A DNA stretch of 64,000 bases from CAZUMH01 sp964621645 (GTDB lineage Bacteria > Zhuqueibacterota > QNDG01 > JAGLOF01), in NCBI GenBank assembly GCA_964621645.1, contig CAZUMH010000005.1, forward strand, positions 1-64,000. Reading direction: 5' to 3'. The position numbers were made by a program, and so were the translations under genes. The notes below the pieces were generated by a model. It did not search any database. It worked only from the letters and a program-made list of their open reading frames with translations, and was not told the origin of the DNA. Of this stretch, positions 33,955 to 42,569 are shown one piece after another. Position 1 is the stretch's first letter. Each line of letters opens with the position of its first letter.

Positions 33955-35640
33955 ATGCACTCCCGTATCACAGCACCGGCCGTATTCCTTCTCATCATCT
34001 GGATAGCGACCGCAGCCGCCCAATCCGCCCTCGAACCCATGCTCATCCGCTACACCGCGGACCGCTCCATCATGCGCCGCACCTATGACCTCCCCTTTTA
34101 CCAGCCGCATCAGGTGCGCTGGCAGCAGTTCTACCGAGATTGGGAGAAGGCCCTGAAAGCCGTCTCCTTTGACAGCCTCGACCAGGACGGCCGCGTCGAC
34201 TGGCTGCTTTTCGAAAACCTGCTCACCTACGAACAGCAGATGCTGCGGGACAACACAGTAACGGAGGCGACGCTGGAACCGCTGCTTCCTTTCGCATCCA
34301 CCGTCATTTTTCTTGAGGAGAACCGCCGCACCGGACGGACTCCGGACGCACGGACAATGGCCGACTCACTGACCGCCGTCACCACCGGTATCAACGGCAT
34401 GGCATCAGGTTTTGAGGGCCGTAACATCCCCATCCCGACCCTGCGGGAGGTGCGCTCCTACTGCCGTCGTCTTCACTCGCTGCTGAAGGACTGGTATGAA
34501 TTCTATAACGGCTACGATCCGCTCTTCACCTGGTGGATGGAGCGCCCCTGGGACGCCTCTGAAAAAGCGTTCACTGCTCTGCAAGAAGAACTGGACCGCC
34601 GGATCGGACAAACGGACGCCAAGGGGCAGCGGCCCATTGTCGGAAACCCAATCGGCAAATCCGGCCTGGAGAGGGAACTCCGCCTCTCCCTCATCGCCGA
34701 TTCTCCCCGGGAGCTGATCGATATCGGCCGGCGGGAATACGCCTGGTGCGAACGGGAGATGGTAAAGGCCTCCCGGGAGCTGGGGTACGGCGATGACTGG
34801 CTGAAGGCGCTGGAGCACGTTAAATCGCTTCATCTGGATCCCGGAGAACAGCCCGCCCTCATCCGGCAGCAGGCCTGGGAAGCGACCGCATTTGTCGAGG
34901 ATCATGATCTGATCACCGTTCCGGAGCTCGCAAAAGAGACCTGGAAAGTGGGGATGATGTCCCCGCGCAGGCAGCTGGTCAACCCCTTCTTCACCGGCGG
35001 CGAGTACATCAGTGTCTCGTTCCCCACCAACACCATGGAACACGACCAGAAGATCATGAGCATGCGGGGAAACAACCCCCATTTCTGCCGGGCAACCGTG
35101 CACCATGAACTGATTCCCGGGCACCATCTGCAGGGATTCATGACCAGCCGCTACAAACCCTACCGGCGCATCTTCGCCACCCCCTTCTGGCTGGAAGGCT
35201 GGCCCCTGCACTGGGAAATGCTGCTTTGGGATCTCGATTTTGCCCGGGGTCCCGAGGACCGCATGGGCATGCTTTTCTGGCGCATTCACCGGGCCGCGCG
35301 GATCATCTTCTCTCTCAGCTTTCATCTGGGAGAGATGACACCGCAGGAGTGTATCGATTTCCTCGTGGAGAAGGTGGGGCATGAGCCGGCAAACGCCGAA
35401 GCCGAAGTGCGCCGCAGCTTCGAGGAGGACTATCCGCCCCTCTACCAGGCCGCCTACCTTATCGGGGGACTGCAGCTGCGCTCCCTGTACGAGGAGTGCA
35501 CCCGCTCGGGGAAATACACGCCCAGGGAATTCCACGATGCGGTGATGCATGAAAATTCCATGCCCATTGCCATGCTGCGTGCGAAGCTGCTCGGTCTCGA
35601 GCTGAAGAAGAATGAGATGCCCATGTGGGATTTTAAGTAA
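33955..35640 (+). CDS. Secreted DUF885 family metallopeptidase-like protein
   Basis: This 561-residue DUF885 protein has a signal peptide (residues 1-22, ending ATAAAQ). The start at 33955 follows CAAGGAGACC; upstream in-frame codons are not supported by a ribosome binding site. The zinc-peptidase-like motif HHELIPGHHLQ (His384, Glu385, His390) is typical of DUF885, whose members are predicted or shown to be peptidases with broad helical folds. A second conserved block is FWLEGWPLHWEMLLW. It follows the glycan/peptide block and adds another extracytoplasmic peptidase. The specificity is unknown. Confidence 0.88.
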   Translation: MHSRITAPAVFLLIIWIATAAAQSALEPMLIRYTADRSIMRRTYDLPFYQPHQVRWQQFYRDWEKALKAVSFDSLDQDGRVDWLLFENLLTYEQQMLRDNTVTEATLEPLLPFASTVIFLEENRRTGRTPDARTMADSLTAVTTGINGMASGFEGRNIPIPTLREVRSYCRRLHSLLKDWYEFYNGYDPLFTWWMERPWDASEKAFTALQEELDRRIGQTDAKGQRPIVGNPIGKSGLERELRLSLIADSPRELIDIGRREYAWCEREMVKASRELGYGDDWLKALEHVKSLHLDPGEQPALIRQQAWEATAFVEDHDLITVPELAKETWKVGMMSPRRQLVNPFFTGGEYISVSFPTNTMEHDQKIMSMRGNNPHFCRATVHHELIPGHHLQGFMTSRYKPYRRIFATPFWLEGWPLHWEMLLWDLDFARGPEDRMGMLFWRIHRAARIIFSLSFHLGEMTPQECIDFLVEKVGHEPANAEAEVRRSFEEDYPPLYQAAYLIGGLQLRSLYEECTRSGKYTPREFHDAVMHENSMPIAMLRAKLLGLELKKNEMPMWDFK

Positions 35641-35729
35641 CTGGATTTAGGAAGCCTATGGCGGATGGGAAAAGCGGCTGGTATTATTTTGAGACTGCCG
35701 TTCACGGGATTCTCTCTGGGGGAGTAAAA

Positions 35730-36692
35730 ATGGGAATAGGAGACAAACGGTCCGCAGCAATTTTCCTGCTTGCTGTATTCCTTTCAGGAAGCTGCAGGAT
35801 CACGAATACGACGAGGGCGCCCGACAGCCCCTTCCTGGTTGTCCTCGGTATCGCCCAGGACGGCGGCTATCCCCATCCCGGCTGTGAAAAGGAGTGCTGC
35901 CGGCCCGCCTGGGGCAATCCTGCCCTGGGGAAAATGGTCGCCTGTCTGGGTCTGGTCGATCCAGCTGACAGCTGCTTTTGGCTCGTGGAAGCAACGCCGG
36001 ATTTCGGCCGGCAGCTGCACCCGCTGCAACAGCTGGCTCCGGAGGGCAGCCGACTGGCCGGGATTATCGTCACCCACGCTCACATCGGCCACTACACCGG
36101 TCTCATGTACCTGGGCCGGGAGGCCATGGGTACCCGGGATGTACCGGTCTATGTTTTGCCCAGGATGGCTCGTTTCCTCAGTGAAAACGGCCCCTGGGAT
36201 CAGCTCGTCCGGCTGAAAAATATCAAACTTGTGGAAATACAGGCAGGGTCCACCGCTCATCTTAATGAGCATTTTTGGATCAAACCCTTACTGGTGCCGC
36301 ACCGGGACGAGTACTCCGAGACGGCCGGGCTCATCATCGGCTCCGGCTCAAGCAAGGTACTCTTTGTGCCCGACATTGACAAATGGGAGCGCTGGTCCCT
36401 GCCGGTGGATTCTCTCGTCCGGGAAACGGACCTGGCCTTTCTGGACGGGACCTTCTTCGCGGCATCGGAAATTCCGGGACGCGATTTGTCGGAAATCCCC
36501 CATCCGCTGGTGCAGGAATCCATTGCCCGGTTCGAGAAACTGCCTCGGGACGCACGGGCACGGATTCACTTCATCCATCTGAATCATTCCAATCCGCTGC
36601 TCTGGCAAAGAGGTGAGGCGGCAGAAAGAGTACGGAAGGCCGGGCTGCATATCGCCCGGGAAAATGAGATCTTTCCGTTGGGAGGGGATTAA
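35730..36692 (+). CDS. PqqB-like metallo-beta-lactamase fold lipoprotein
   Basis: This 320-residue lipoprotein (lipobox LSGSC, Cys22) belongs to the MBL superfamily and resembles PqqB in its opening motif VVLGIAQDGGYPHPGCEKECC. The start at 35730 (GGGGGAG upstream) is preferred to an in-frame ATG at 35658. The metal motif reads HAHIGH (His116, His118, Gly120, His121), so the Asp of HxHxDH is Gly. Other candidate ligands are His in VPHRDEY, Asp in VPDIDKW and His in FIHLNHSNP. No pqqA/C/D/E is nearby and the protein is exported, so PQQ synthesis is unlikely. It may be a stand-alone periplasmic hydrolase. Confidence 0.82.
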   Translation: MGIGDKRSAAIFLLAVFLSGSCRITNTTRAPDSPFLVVLGIAQDGGYPHPGCEKECCRPAWGNPALGKMVACLGLVDPADSCFWLVEATPDFGRQLHPLQQLAPEGSRLAGIIVTHAHIGHYTGLMYLGREAMGTRDVPVYVLPRMARFLSENGPWDQLVRLKNIKLVEIQAGSTAHLNEHFWIKPLLVPHRDEYSETAGLIIGSGSSKVLFVPDIDKWERWSLPVDSLVRETDLAFLDGTFFAASEIPGRDLSEIPHPLVQESIARFEKLPRDARARIHFIHLNHSNPLLWQRGEAAERVRKAGLHIARENEIFPLGGD

Positions 36693-36722
36693 AGGTCTCA
36701 CTGTTGTATCCCAAGGATAGGC

Positions 36723-38588
36723 TTATCCCGCCAATTCTTTCAGCAGCTCGATCAATTCAGCGGGGGATCGCAGGGAACGGATCCTGCGGCGCAGCTCCTC
36801 ATTACCGAAAATATGCGCCGACGCCGAGAGCAGCTTCAAATGCTCCGACGGATTGCGCGCGCAGGTCATCATGAGCAGAAAGATATCCGAAGGCTTGTTA
36901 TCCACGCCGCCGAAGTCGATGCCCCGGGGATGCCGGCCGAACACCAGAACCGATTCATCCAGACCCATGAGACGGCAGTGGGGCAGGGCGACGCCATGGC
37001 CGAATCCGGTGGGCGCCAGTCTCTCCCGTTCCCCCAGAACCTGCAGCGCCTGGGCCCGGTCGATATGCTGACCCGATTTCCGGATGGCCACATCCACCAG
37101 TTCCTCGATGACTTCCCGCTTGTTCTTCCCCTGCAGTTCCAGAGTGACGCAATCTTCGTGCAGATACTCCAGCAGCCGCCGTGCCGCTTCCTGGGGACCC
37201 TTCCCGATTCGCGCGGTTTTCAGTTCCTCTTCCTCCCCGGCCACCCAGCTGCGCCAGCGCCGCAGGCCCCGGTCGACAAGATAGACCCCGGAAATCTCAA
37301 AGAAGACGATGGCCGGCAGGATGATAGCCGGAATCTCGGGACGGCCCAGCAGGGTTCCGGCGTAAACAGCCTCCACGGCCGCCACTCCCGCCTGGGGCAG
37401 CATCAGCCGGGGCAGGCAGGCGGTTACCTTGGCCTCCTCTCCGACCAGCTTGCACCCTCCCCAGGTTCCGATGATCTTGCCCAGCATACGGGCCGTCACA
37501 TAGATGGCCGCCAGCAGGGCCGTGCGGCCCGTCAAACCGCTCAGATCGATATTGGCCCCGATCAGAGCGAAGAATCCCAGATTGAGCACCGGCATTATGT
37601 TGTCGATCTTGAGGGAATCAAAGATGGCATGGGAATGGAGATTGGCCACCAGAAATCCCGCGAAGGTGGCGGTGATGAGAAAGGGCCAGTGGAAAAAGTA
37701 GGAAGCCCCTGCTCCCAGGGTGACGCAGCCCATGACCAGGAGCAGAATCTCAACCGAGGGAGAGGGATGTTCGGCCAGAATGCGCTGGAGGAACCCGGTT
37801 TCCGTCTCGCCGGGCAGCTCCTCGTCTCCTTTAAGACTGCCCGGATGCCGCCGCACCAGGAGGCGCAGCACCAGATAGATCAATCCGCCCAGCAGCAGCG
37901 CCATGAACACTTCCCAGAGCACCGGCAGCAGCACTCCCCCGCCGGTTTCCGGATGCAGGTGCTGCAAAGAGACCTGCAGGAGAAGAGAAAAAATGATGAC
38001 CTCGATCAAATCGTCCAGCACCACCAGACTGCCCAGCACATGCCGCAGCCGGCCTTCGATGCGCAGCTGGTTCATCAGCACGAAGGTGACCGCCGGCGCG
38101 GTGGCGATCCCAATGGATCCAATAAGCAAAGACGAGAGCAGATCGAAACGGGCCAGGAAATAAAATCCTGTACTGATCGCTGCCCAGGTGGCCGCGCTTT
38201 GCACCAGACAGATGGTCAGGGCGGCCCGGCCCACCTTCTTCAGGCGGGAAAGGTGCAATTCCTCTCCGATGCCGAAGGCTACCACACTGAGAAAGACGAA
38301 TATGAAAAAATGGAACCCGTGTACGATGCGGCTGTATGAGGCCGCGTGGGCAGGAGAAATGATTCCTGCCAGCTGCAACGCGTAGGGTCCCACCAGGGCT
38401 CCCCCCACCAGCTGTCCGGTCACTTCCGAGAGACGCAGCCGCTGGCAGAGTTTGCCCCCCAAATGGGCTCCCAGAATGATGAGTCCCAGGGCCATCATCT
38501 GCAAAGGCGCGCCTGTTGATTCAGCGGAATGATTTTCCATTTGAAACAGATGCTTCACGCTCACCAGGAAGGGCTGGACGGATGTCAC
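36723..38588 (-). CDS. CPA2-type cation:proton antiporter fused to a PTS EIIA domain
   Basis: This 621-residue fusion has about 12 transmembrane segments (roughly residues 25-430) of a KefB/NhaS-type monovalent cation:proton antiporter. A cytoplasmic PTS EIIA domain of the fructose/Ntr type follows (about 470-620), with active-site His537 in GVALPHCRL. Phosphorylation of the EIIA-like domain probably controls ion exchange. The start is GTG at 38588: AAGGAG is 8 bp upstream and it overlaps the YgiQ stop by 4 bp (GTGA). An alternative Met at residue 17 (MENHS) is less well supported. No EI, HPr or EIIB/C gene is in the window. Confidence 0.9.
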   Translation of the reverse strand: MTSVQPFLVSVKHLFQMENHSAESTGAPLQMMALGLIILGAHLGGKLCQRLRLSEVTGQLVGGALVGPYALQLAGIISPAHAASYSRIVHGFHFFIFVFLSVVAFGIGEELHLSRLKKVGRAALTICLVQSAATWAAISTGFYFLARFDLLSSLLIGSIGIATAPAVTFVLMNQLRIEGRLRHVLGSLVVLDDLIEVIIFSLLLQVSLQHLHPETGGGVLLPVLWEVFMALLLGGLIYLVLRLLVRRHPGSLKGDEELPGETETGFLQRILAEHPSPSVEILLLVMGCVTLGAGASYFFHWPFLITATFAGFLVANLHSHAIFDSLKIDNIMPVLNLGFFALIGANIDLSGLTGRTALLAAIYVTARMLGKIIGTWGGCKLVGEEAKVTACLPRLMLPQAGVAAVEAVYAGTLLGRPEIPAIILPAIVFFEISGVYLVDRGLRRWRSWVAGEEEELKTARIGKGPQEAARRLLEYLHEDCVTLELQGKNKREVIEELVDVAIRKSGQHIDRAQALQVLGERERLAPTGFGHGVALPHCRLMGLDESVLVFGRHPRGIDFGGVDNKPSDIFLLMMTCARNPSEHLKLLSASAHIFGNEELRRRIRSLRSPAELIELLKELAG

Positions 38589-40294
38589 TCTCGGCTCCTT
38601 TGTTTCTTCTTCTCACCGGTGATCATATCTTTCTGCCGTTGCTTGCGGGAAAGATTCCGTTCCACGAATATGGAGCGGCCCGTGAAGGGATCCAATCCCG
38701 TATAGTACATCACCGCGGACCAGGTGGAGGGCAGCGGGGTGAAGATCTGCACCTGTTCCGGGATGATGTGGATATGCTGCTGTACAAAGCGGCGCAATTG
38801 GGACATCTCCCTTTCACTGCAGCCAGGATGAGCCGCGATGAGGTAGTAACTGAGAAAACCCTTCAGCTTCCTCCGGGAACGGATCTTGTCGAACAGAGTG
38901 AGGAAGCGCTCCAAAACAGCGGCGGACGGCTTGCGCATCAGATCCGTTACTTCAGAATCGGTGTGCTCCGGGGCGATCTTGAGCTGCCCGGAGGTGTGAT
39001 GACGCAAAAGCTCCTCAAGATACGCTTCTCCGTTTTTGCTGTCGGCCAGGATGAGATCGTGCCGCAGGCCGCTGGCCACGAAGACCCGGCGCACCCCCGG
39101 GATGCGGCGGATTTTAGCCAGCAGCTCTATCTGTTTTCGATGGTCAACGGGCAGTTCCGGGCAGATATCCGGAAAGAGGCACTCCCGGGTGGGGCAGGCT
39201 CCCTTTTCGAGCTTGCGCCGGCACTCGAATCCGTACATGTTGGCCGTGGGGCCGCCCACATCGCTGATGATGCCTTTGAATCCAGTGAGACGGGTCAGCC
39301 GTTCGGCCTCCCGCAGGATGGACTCTTCGCTCCGCCAGATCACCCGCCTGCCCTGATGGGCCGCGATGGAACAGAAACTGCAGCCGCCGTAACAGCCCCG
39401 CAGAGCCGGAATGCTGAAGGTAATCGTCTCCTGGGCCGGCACCGCTCCCTCTGCCGCGTAGAAGGGATGGATCTCTCGTGTGAAGGGCAGTTCCGATACC
39501 TCATCCAGCTCCGCCTGGGAGAGGGGAAGAGAAGGCGGATTCTGCACCAGCCGGCGTTTGTCCTGCTGCTGGGCCAGTCCCCGAGCCGTGAGGGGGTCGA
39601 GATTCCCGGAGAAGACACGGAACATGCTGATGAATGCTTCGGGTGAATGAGATATTTCCTCGAAGGAGGGCATCGTAATATAATCCCGGGGGATAGTATC
39701 GGATTTGTAGCAGAGCCCCCGGATGGAGGTAACCTCCTCCCCGGCCGCCAGGGCCCGGGCCAGCTCCAGAACTGTCCGTTCGGCCATGCCGTACACCAGA
39801 TAATCGGCCTTGGCATTGAAGAGAATGGATTTCCTTATTGTATCGGTCCAGAAATCGTAGTGGGCCAGACGCCGCAGGCTGGCCTCGATGCCTCCCAGCA
39901 CAATGGGCACCGCCGGTTTGCACCAGCGCCTGATCATATTCGTGTAAACAATGGAAGCACGGTTGGGCCGCCGCCGGTTCACTCCTCCCGGCGTCAGATC
40001 GTCCCTGTTGCGCCATTTGCGCGTTGCCGTGTAGTTAGCCACCATTGAATCCAGGCTGCCAGCGCTTACCCCCCAGAAAAGACGCGGCTCTCCCAAACGG
40101 CGGATGTCGTCAGGATTTTCCGGATCCGGCTGAGCGATCAGTCCCACTCGGAAGCCGTGCTTCTCCAGCCAGCGGCCGATAACGGCGGCACCGATGAAGG
40201 GGCTGTCGATATAGGTATCGCCCGTGACCAGGATGACGTCACAGACATCCCAGCCCATACTGCGCATTTCTTCAGAGGTAGTGGGGAGAAACAT
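38585..40294 (-). CDS. YgiQ family radical SAM protein
   Basis: This 569-residue B12/radical-SAM-type protein is of the YgiQ family, function unknown. The family-typical N-terminus FLPTTSEEMRSMGWDVCDVI supports the start. The radical SAM cluster motif is Cys301-x3-Cys305-x2-Cys308 in RGCYGGCSFCS. Further conserved blocks are DVGGPTANMYGF, KIAPEHTD and FTPLPSTWSAVMYYTGLDPF. It likely makes a 5'-deoxyadenosyl radical for an unknown substrate. It is translationally coupled to the antiporter/EIIA gene, which is unlikely to be functionally linked. Confidence 0.95.
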   Translation of the reverse strand: MFLPTTSEEMRSMGWDVCDVILVTGDTYIDSPFIGAAVIGRWLEKHGFRVGLIAQPDPENPDDIRRLGEPRLFWGVSAGSLDSMVANYTATRKWRNRDDLTPGGVNRRRPNRASIVYTNMIRRWCKPAVPIVLGGIEASLRRLAHYDFWTDTIRKSILFNAKADYLVYGMAERTVLELARALAAGEEVTSIRGLCYKSDTIPRDYITMPSFEEISHSPEAFISMFRVFSGNLDPLTARGLAQQQDKRRLVQNPPSLPLSQAELDEVSELPFTREIHPFYAAEGAVPAQETITFSIPALRGCYGGCSFCSIAAHQGRRVIWRSEESILREAERLTRLTGFKGIISDVGGPTANMYGFECRRKLEKGACPTRECLFPDICPELPVDHRKQIELLAKIRRIPGVRRVFVASGLRHDLILADSKNGEAYLEELLRHHTSGQLKIAPEHTDSEVTDLMRKPSAAVLERFLTLFDKIRSRRKLKGFLSYYLIAAHPGCSEREMSQLRRFVQQHIHIIPEQVQIFTPLPSTWSAVMYYTGLDPFTGRSIFVERNLSRKQRQKDMITGEKKKQRSRE

Positions 40295-40303
40295 AACGCT
40301 GAT

Positions 40304-40331
40304 AAATTACGAAAACATAAGCGGATCTCAA
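40304..40331 (-). promoter_or_regulatory. Possible promoter of the ygiQ-antiporter pair
   Basis: On the minus strand, TTGAGA (40331-40326) and TAATTT (40309-40304) have a 16-base spacer. They lie between the upstream operon's terminator and the YgiQ start. Confidence 0.4.
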
Positions 40332-40345
40332 AGCGAAACCATATA

Positions 40346-40378
40346 TAAAAACTCCCCGTCACATGAGTGGACGGGGAG
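40346..40378 (-). terminator. Intrinsic terminator of the citrate-lyase operon
   Basis: On the minus strand, CTCCCCGTC (40378-40370) and GACGGGGAG (40360-40352) form a perfect 9-bp stem with a 9-nt loop, followed by TTTTTA. It lies 23 bp downstream of the aclA stop. Canonical. Confidence 0.9.
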
Positions 40379-40400
40379 GACAATCAAATCTGAAAAACCC

Positions 40401-42545
40401 TCAACCCGGCAGGGGCCGCTCAGCGGCTCCCTTGTAGACTACCTGGCTGAAATTGATCCGCCGCATGGGAGGCTGGCTGGCCGTCTCTTCGAAATAGTGG
40501 GCCGAAAGACCGCAGAGGCGCCCGTAGATGAAGAGCGCCTTGGCCAGGGCAGGATCGATTCCCATGTCGGCAATGATGGCGCCGATGACCCCGTCGACGT
40601 TTATGGGGAGATCCATGCCGCGCACCCTCTTGAATACCTGTCCCGCGATCCGCGAGACCGCCACACAGGGCCCGGCGATACCCGTTTCTTCAGCCAGGGA
40701 CCAGAGCACGTCCCGGCGGGGATCCTGTTTGTGTACCCGGTGCCCCATCCCTTCGATGCGTTTGCCCTCTTCGATGTAGGATTTCATTACCCGGGCCGCG
40801 GCCTCTTCCAAGTTCATCTTCTCGGATTCGGCCAGGGCGGCGCAACGCTGGAAAAATTCGGCCGCCTTCTCCCCGGCCCCGCCATGCACATCCGTGATGG
40901 CGCCAACTCCCTGGGCCAGCGCCACTTCGTAGGAAGCCCGCACCGTGGCCACGATCAGGGTGGCCTGGGCCGAGGGCGGCGTGACGCCGTGATCGATAGA
41001 GGCCACGATCATGGCTTCCAGCATGCGGGCCCTGTTCTCATCCAGTCCGGCATCGCCGCTGATCACCCGATAGATAAGATTGCGGAACGGTTCATCCGGC
41101 CCTGTGGCGGAGATCATCTTCTGATGTCCCAGAATATCGGCCAGATAGGCGGCAAAGCGCCCCAGAGTGAAGACGGTTTTTTGTTCCTGGGATCCCTTCC
41201 CGGCAGGCGAAAATTCAGTCAGCACTTCGTCGTTGAGGATGTATTTCTGCAGTGTCTTGCTGATATCTTCACCCGGGCCCCGGCGCACAGGCGGTGTCTC
41301 CCGGGCCGCGGCCGACAGGGCGAGCCCGTTTAGCTCCTTCCGGATCTTTTCTTCCGGCAGCTCACCCCTGACGATGAGCGAAGCAGCCGAGATACAATCA
41401 CAGCGGGCCACGATCTCCTGCAGCTTGTAGCCCCGCACCACCAGATTATCCGGCTCAACCTTGGTCACCAGCGTGCCCCAACTCGGTTTGGGAGGAGGCG
41501 CCTCCCAGATCTCTTTCATTTTATTATAGTAGCGTTCCGGCTGGAAATACTGTTTTCCCTTGAGCTGCTTCCGCACCGCTTCGATGAGATCGTACTGGCT
41601 GTTTACCACCGTCACTCCGGCCTCCTGCAGGGCCTTCTGTTTGGAGGCGAATGTACCCGTCTCCAGTCCAGGAGTGACAATGGCGCCGGCGTGTCCCATG
41701 GTCTTGCCTTCCGGCGCGTGCGCTCCCGAGATCAGGGCCACCAGCGGTTTGGGATACTTTTCCGGATGAGCCTTCATATCCTCGGCCAGCATCTCCTCCA
41801 GGCAGCCGCCGATCTCTCCGGCCACGATCACCAGGTCGGTGTTCTCATATCCCATGGCCAGAGGAACCAGTTCTTTAAAGGTGGAGCCGATGGCGCCGTC
41901 TCCTCCGATCCCGATGACCGCGTTCTGGGCGATGCCCACACTGGCCATGGCGTCGGACATATGGTAGAGAATGGCTCCGGAACGGGAGATGATGGTCACT
42001 CCCCGGGGGCCGAATTTCCCCGGCTCGATTTCTTCCGGATAAAAGACATCGGGCAGCATGCCGATCTTGATCCGTTCCGGCGGGAAAATCAAACCCGGCG
42101 TGTTGCCGCCGATCAGCAGCGTCCCCTTCCTGCGGGCGGCCACCAGAATATCCCTCACATCTTTCAGGGGGATGAATTCAGAAATCAGCACCAGCAGGGG
42201 AATCCCCGCTTCGATAGCTTCCAGGGCGGCTTCCCGGGCCGTGGAATAGTGGCGCCAGATGCTGGCGGCCACGATGGCGGGATGCTCCTCCAGAGCCTCA
42301 GCCACGCTCTCGTACACCGGGATAACTTCATGGACCCGCCGGCCTCCCTTGCCCGGAGCCACTCCTGCCGCCACCCGGGTGCCGAAGTCGCTCATCAGGC
42401 CGGCGTGTTTGCTCCCCTGTCCGCCCAGTCCGATGATCATGGTCTCCAGGCTGCCTTCGGCCGCTATTTTCTCGGCCAGGTCCGGACGGATCTTCTTTAT
42501 AATATAATAGAGCATTCCTTCAGTGGCGTTGATACGGTCTTTCAT
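40401..42545 (-). CDS. aclA: ATP-citrate lyase, alpha-type subunit (CoA-ligase plus citryl-CoA lyase domains)
   Basis: This 714-residue subunit matches the ACL A-subunit layout. Residues 1-345 are the succinyl-CoA-synthetase alpha-like part, with phospho-His285 in MGHAGAIVTPG. Residues 400-710 are the citrate-synthase/citryl-CoA-lyase part, with SIDHGVTPPSAQATL, ITDVHGGAGEKA and catalytic His602 in GMGHRVHK. With AclB it would cleave citrate with ATP and CoA to acetyl-CoA and oxaloacetate. The start is the ATG at 42545; a GTG one codon earlier is not needed. At 714 residues it is longer than typical bacterial AclA (about 610), the extra length lying around residues 345-480. It is the last gene of the operon, 24 bp after aclB. 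A citryl-CoA synthetase-like role is an alternative. Confidence 0.88.
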   Translation of the reverse strand: MKDRINATEGMLYYIIKKIRPDLAEKIAAEGSLETMIIGLGGQGSKHAGLMSDFGTRVAAGVAPGKGGRRVHEVIPVYESVAEALEEHPAIVAASIWRHYSTAREAALEAIEAGIPLLVLISEFIPLKDVRDILVAARRKGTLLIGGNTPGLIFPPERIKIGMLPDVFYPEEIEPGKFGPRGVTIISRSGAILYHMSDAMASVGIAQNAVIGIGGDGAIGSTFKELVPLAMGYENTDLVIVAGEIGGCLEEMLAEDMKAHPEKYPKPLVALISGAHAPEGKTMGHAGAIVTPGLETGTFASKQKALQEAGVTVVNSQYDLIEAVRKQLKGKQYFQPERYYNKMKEIWEAPPPKPSWGTLVTKVEPDNLVVRGYKLQEIVARCDCISAASLIVRGELPEEKIRKELNGLALSAAARETPPVRRGPGEDISKTLQKYILNDEVLTEFSPAGKGSQEQKTVFTLGRFAAYLADILGHQKMISATGPDEPFRNLIYRVISGDAGLDENRARMLEAMIVASIDHGVTPPSAQATLIVATVRASYEVALAQGVGAITDVHGGAGEKAAEFFQRCAALAESEKMNLEEAAARVMKSYIEEGKRIEGMGHRVHKQDPRRDVLWSLAEETGIAGPCVAVSRIAGQVFKRVRGMDLPINVDGVIGAIIADMGIDPALAKALFIYGRLCGLSAHYFEETASQPPMRRINFSQVVYKGAAERPLPG

Positions 42546-42569
42546 CACTTATATCCTTTTTGAAATTGT

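Noticed and set aside
35730..36692. Genuine PQQ biosynthesis gene
   Set aside because: No pqq neighbours, a lipoprotein signal, and a missing metal Asp.
36813..38339. Plus-strand open frame of about 500 codons inside the antiporter gene
   Set aside because: The composition is Gln/His/Arg-rich with no motif; the minus-strand protein has clear antiporter and EIIA signatures.
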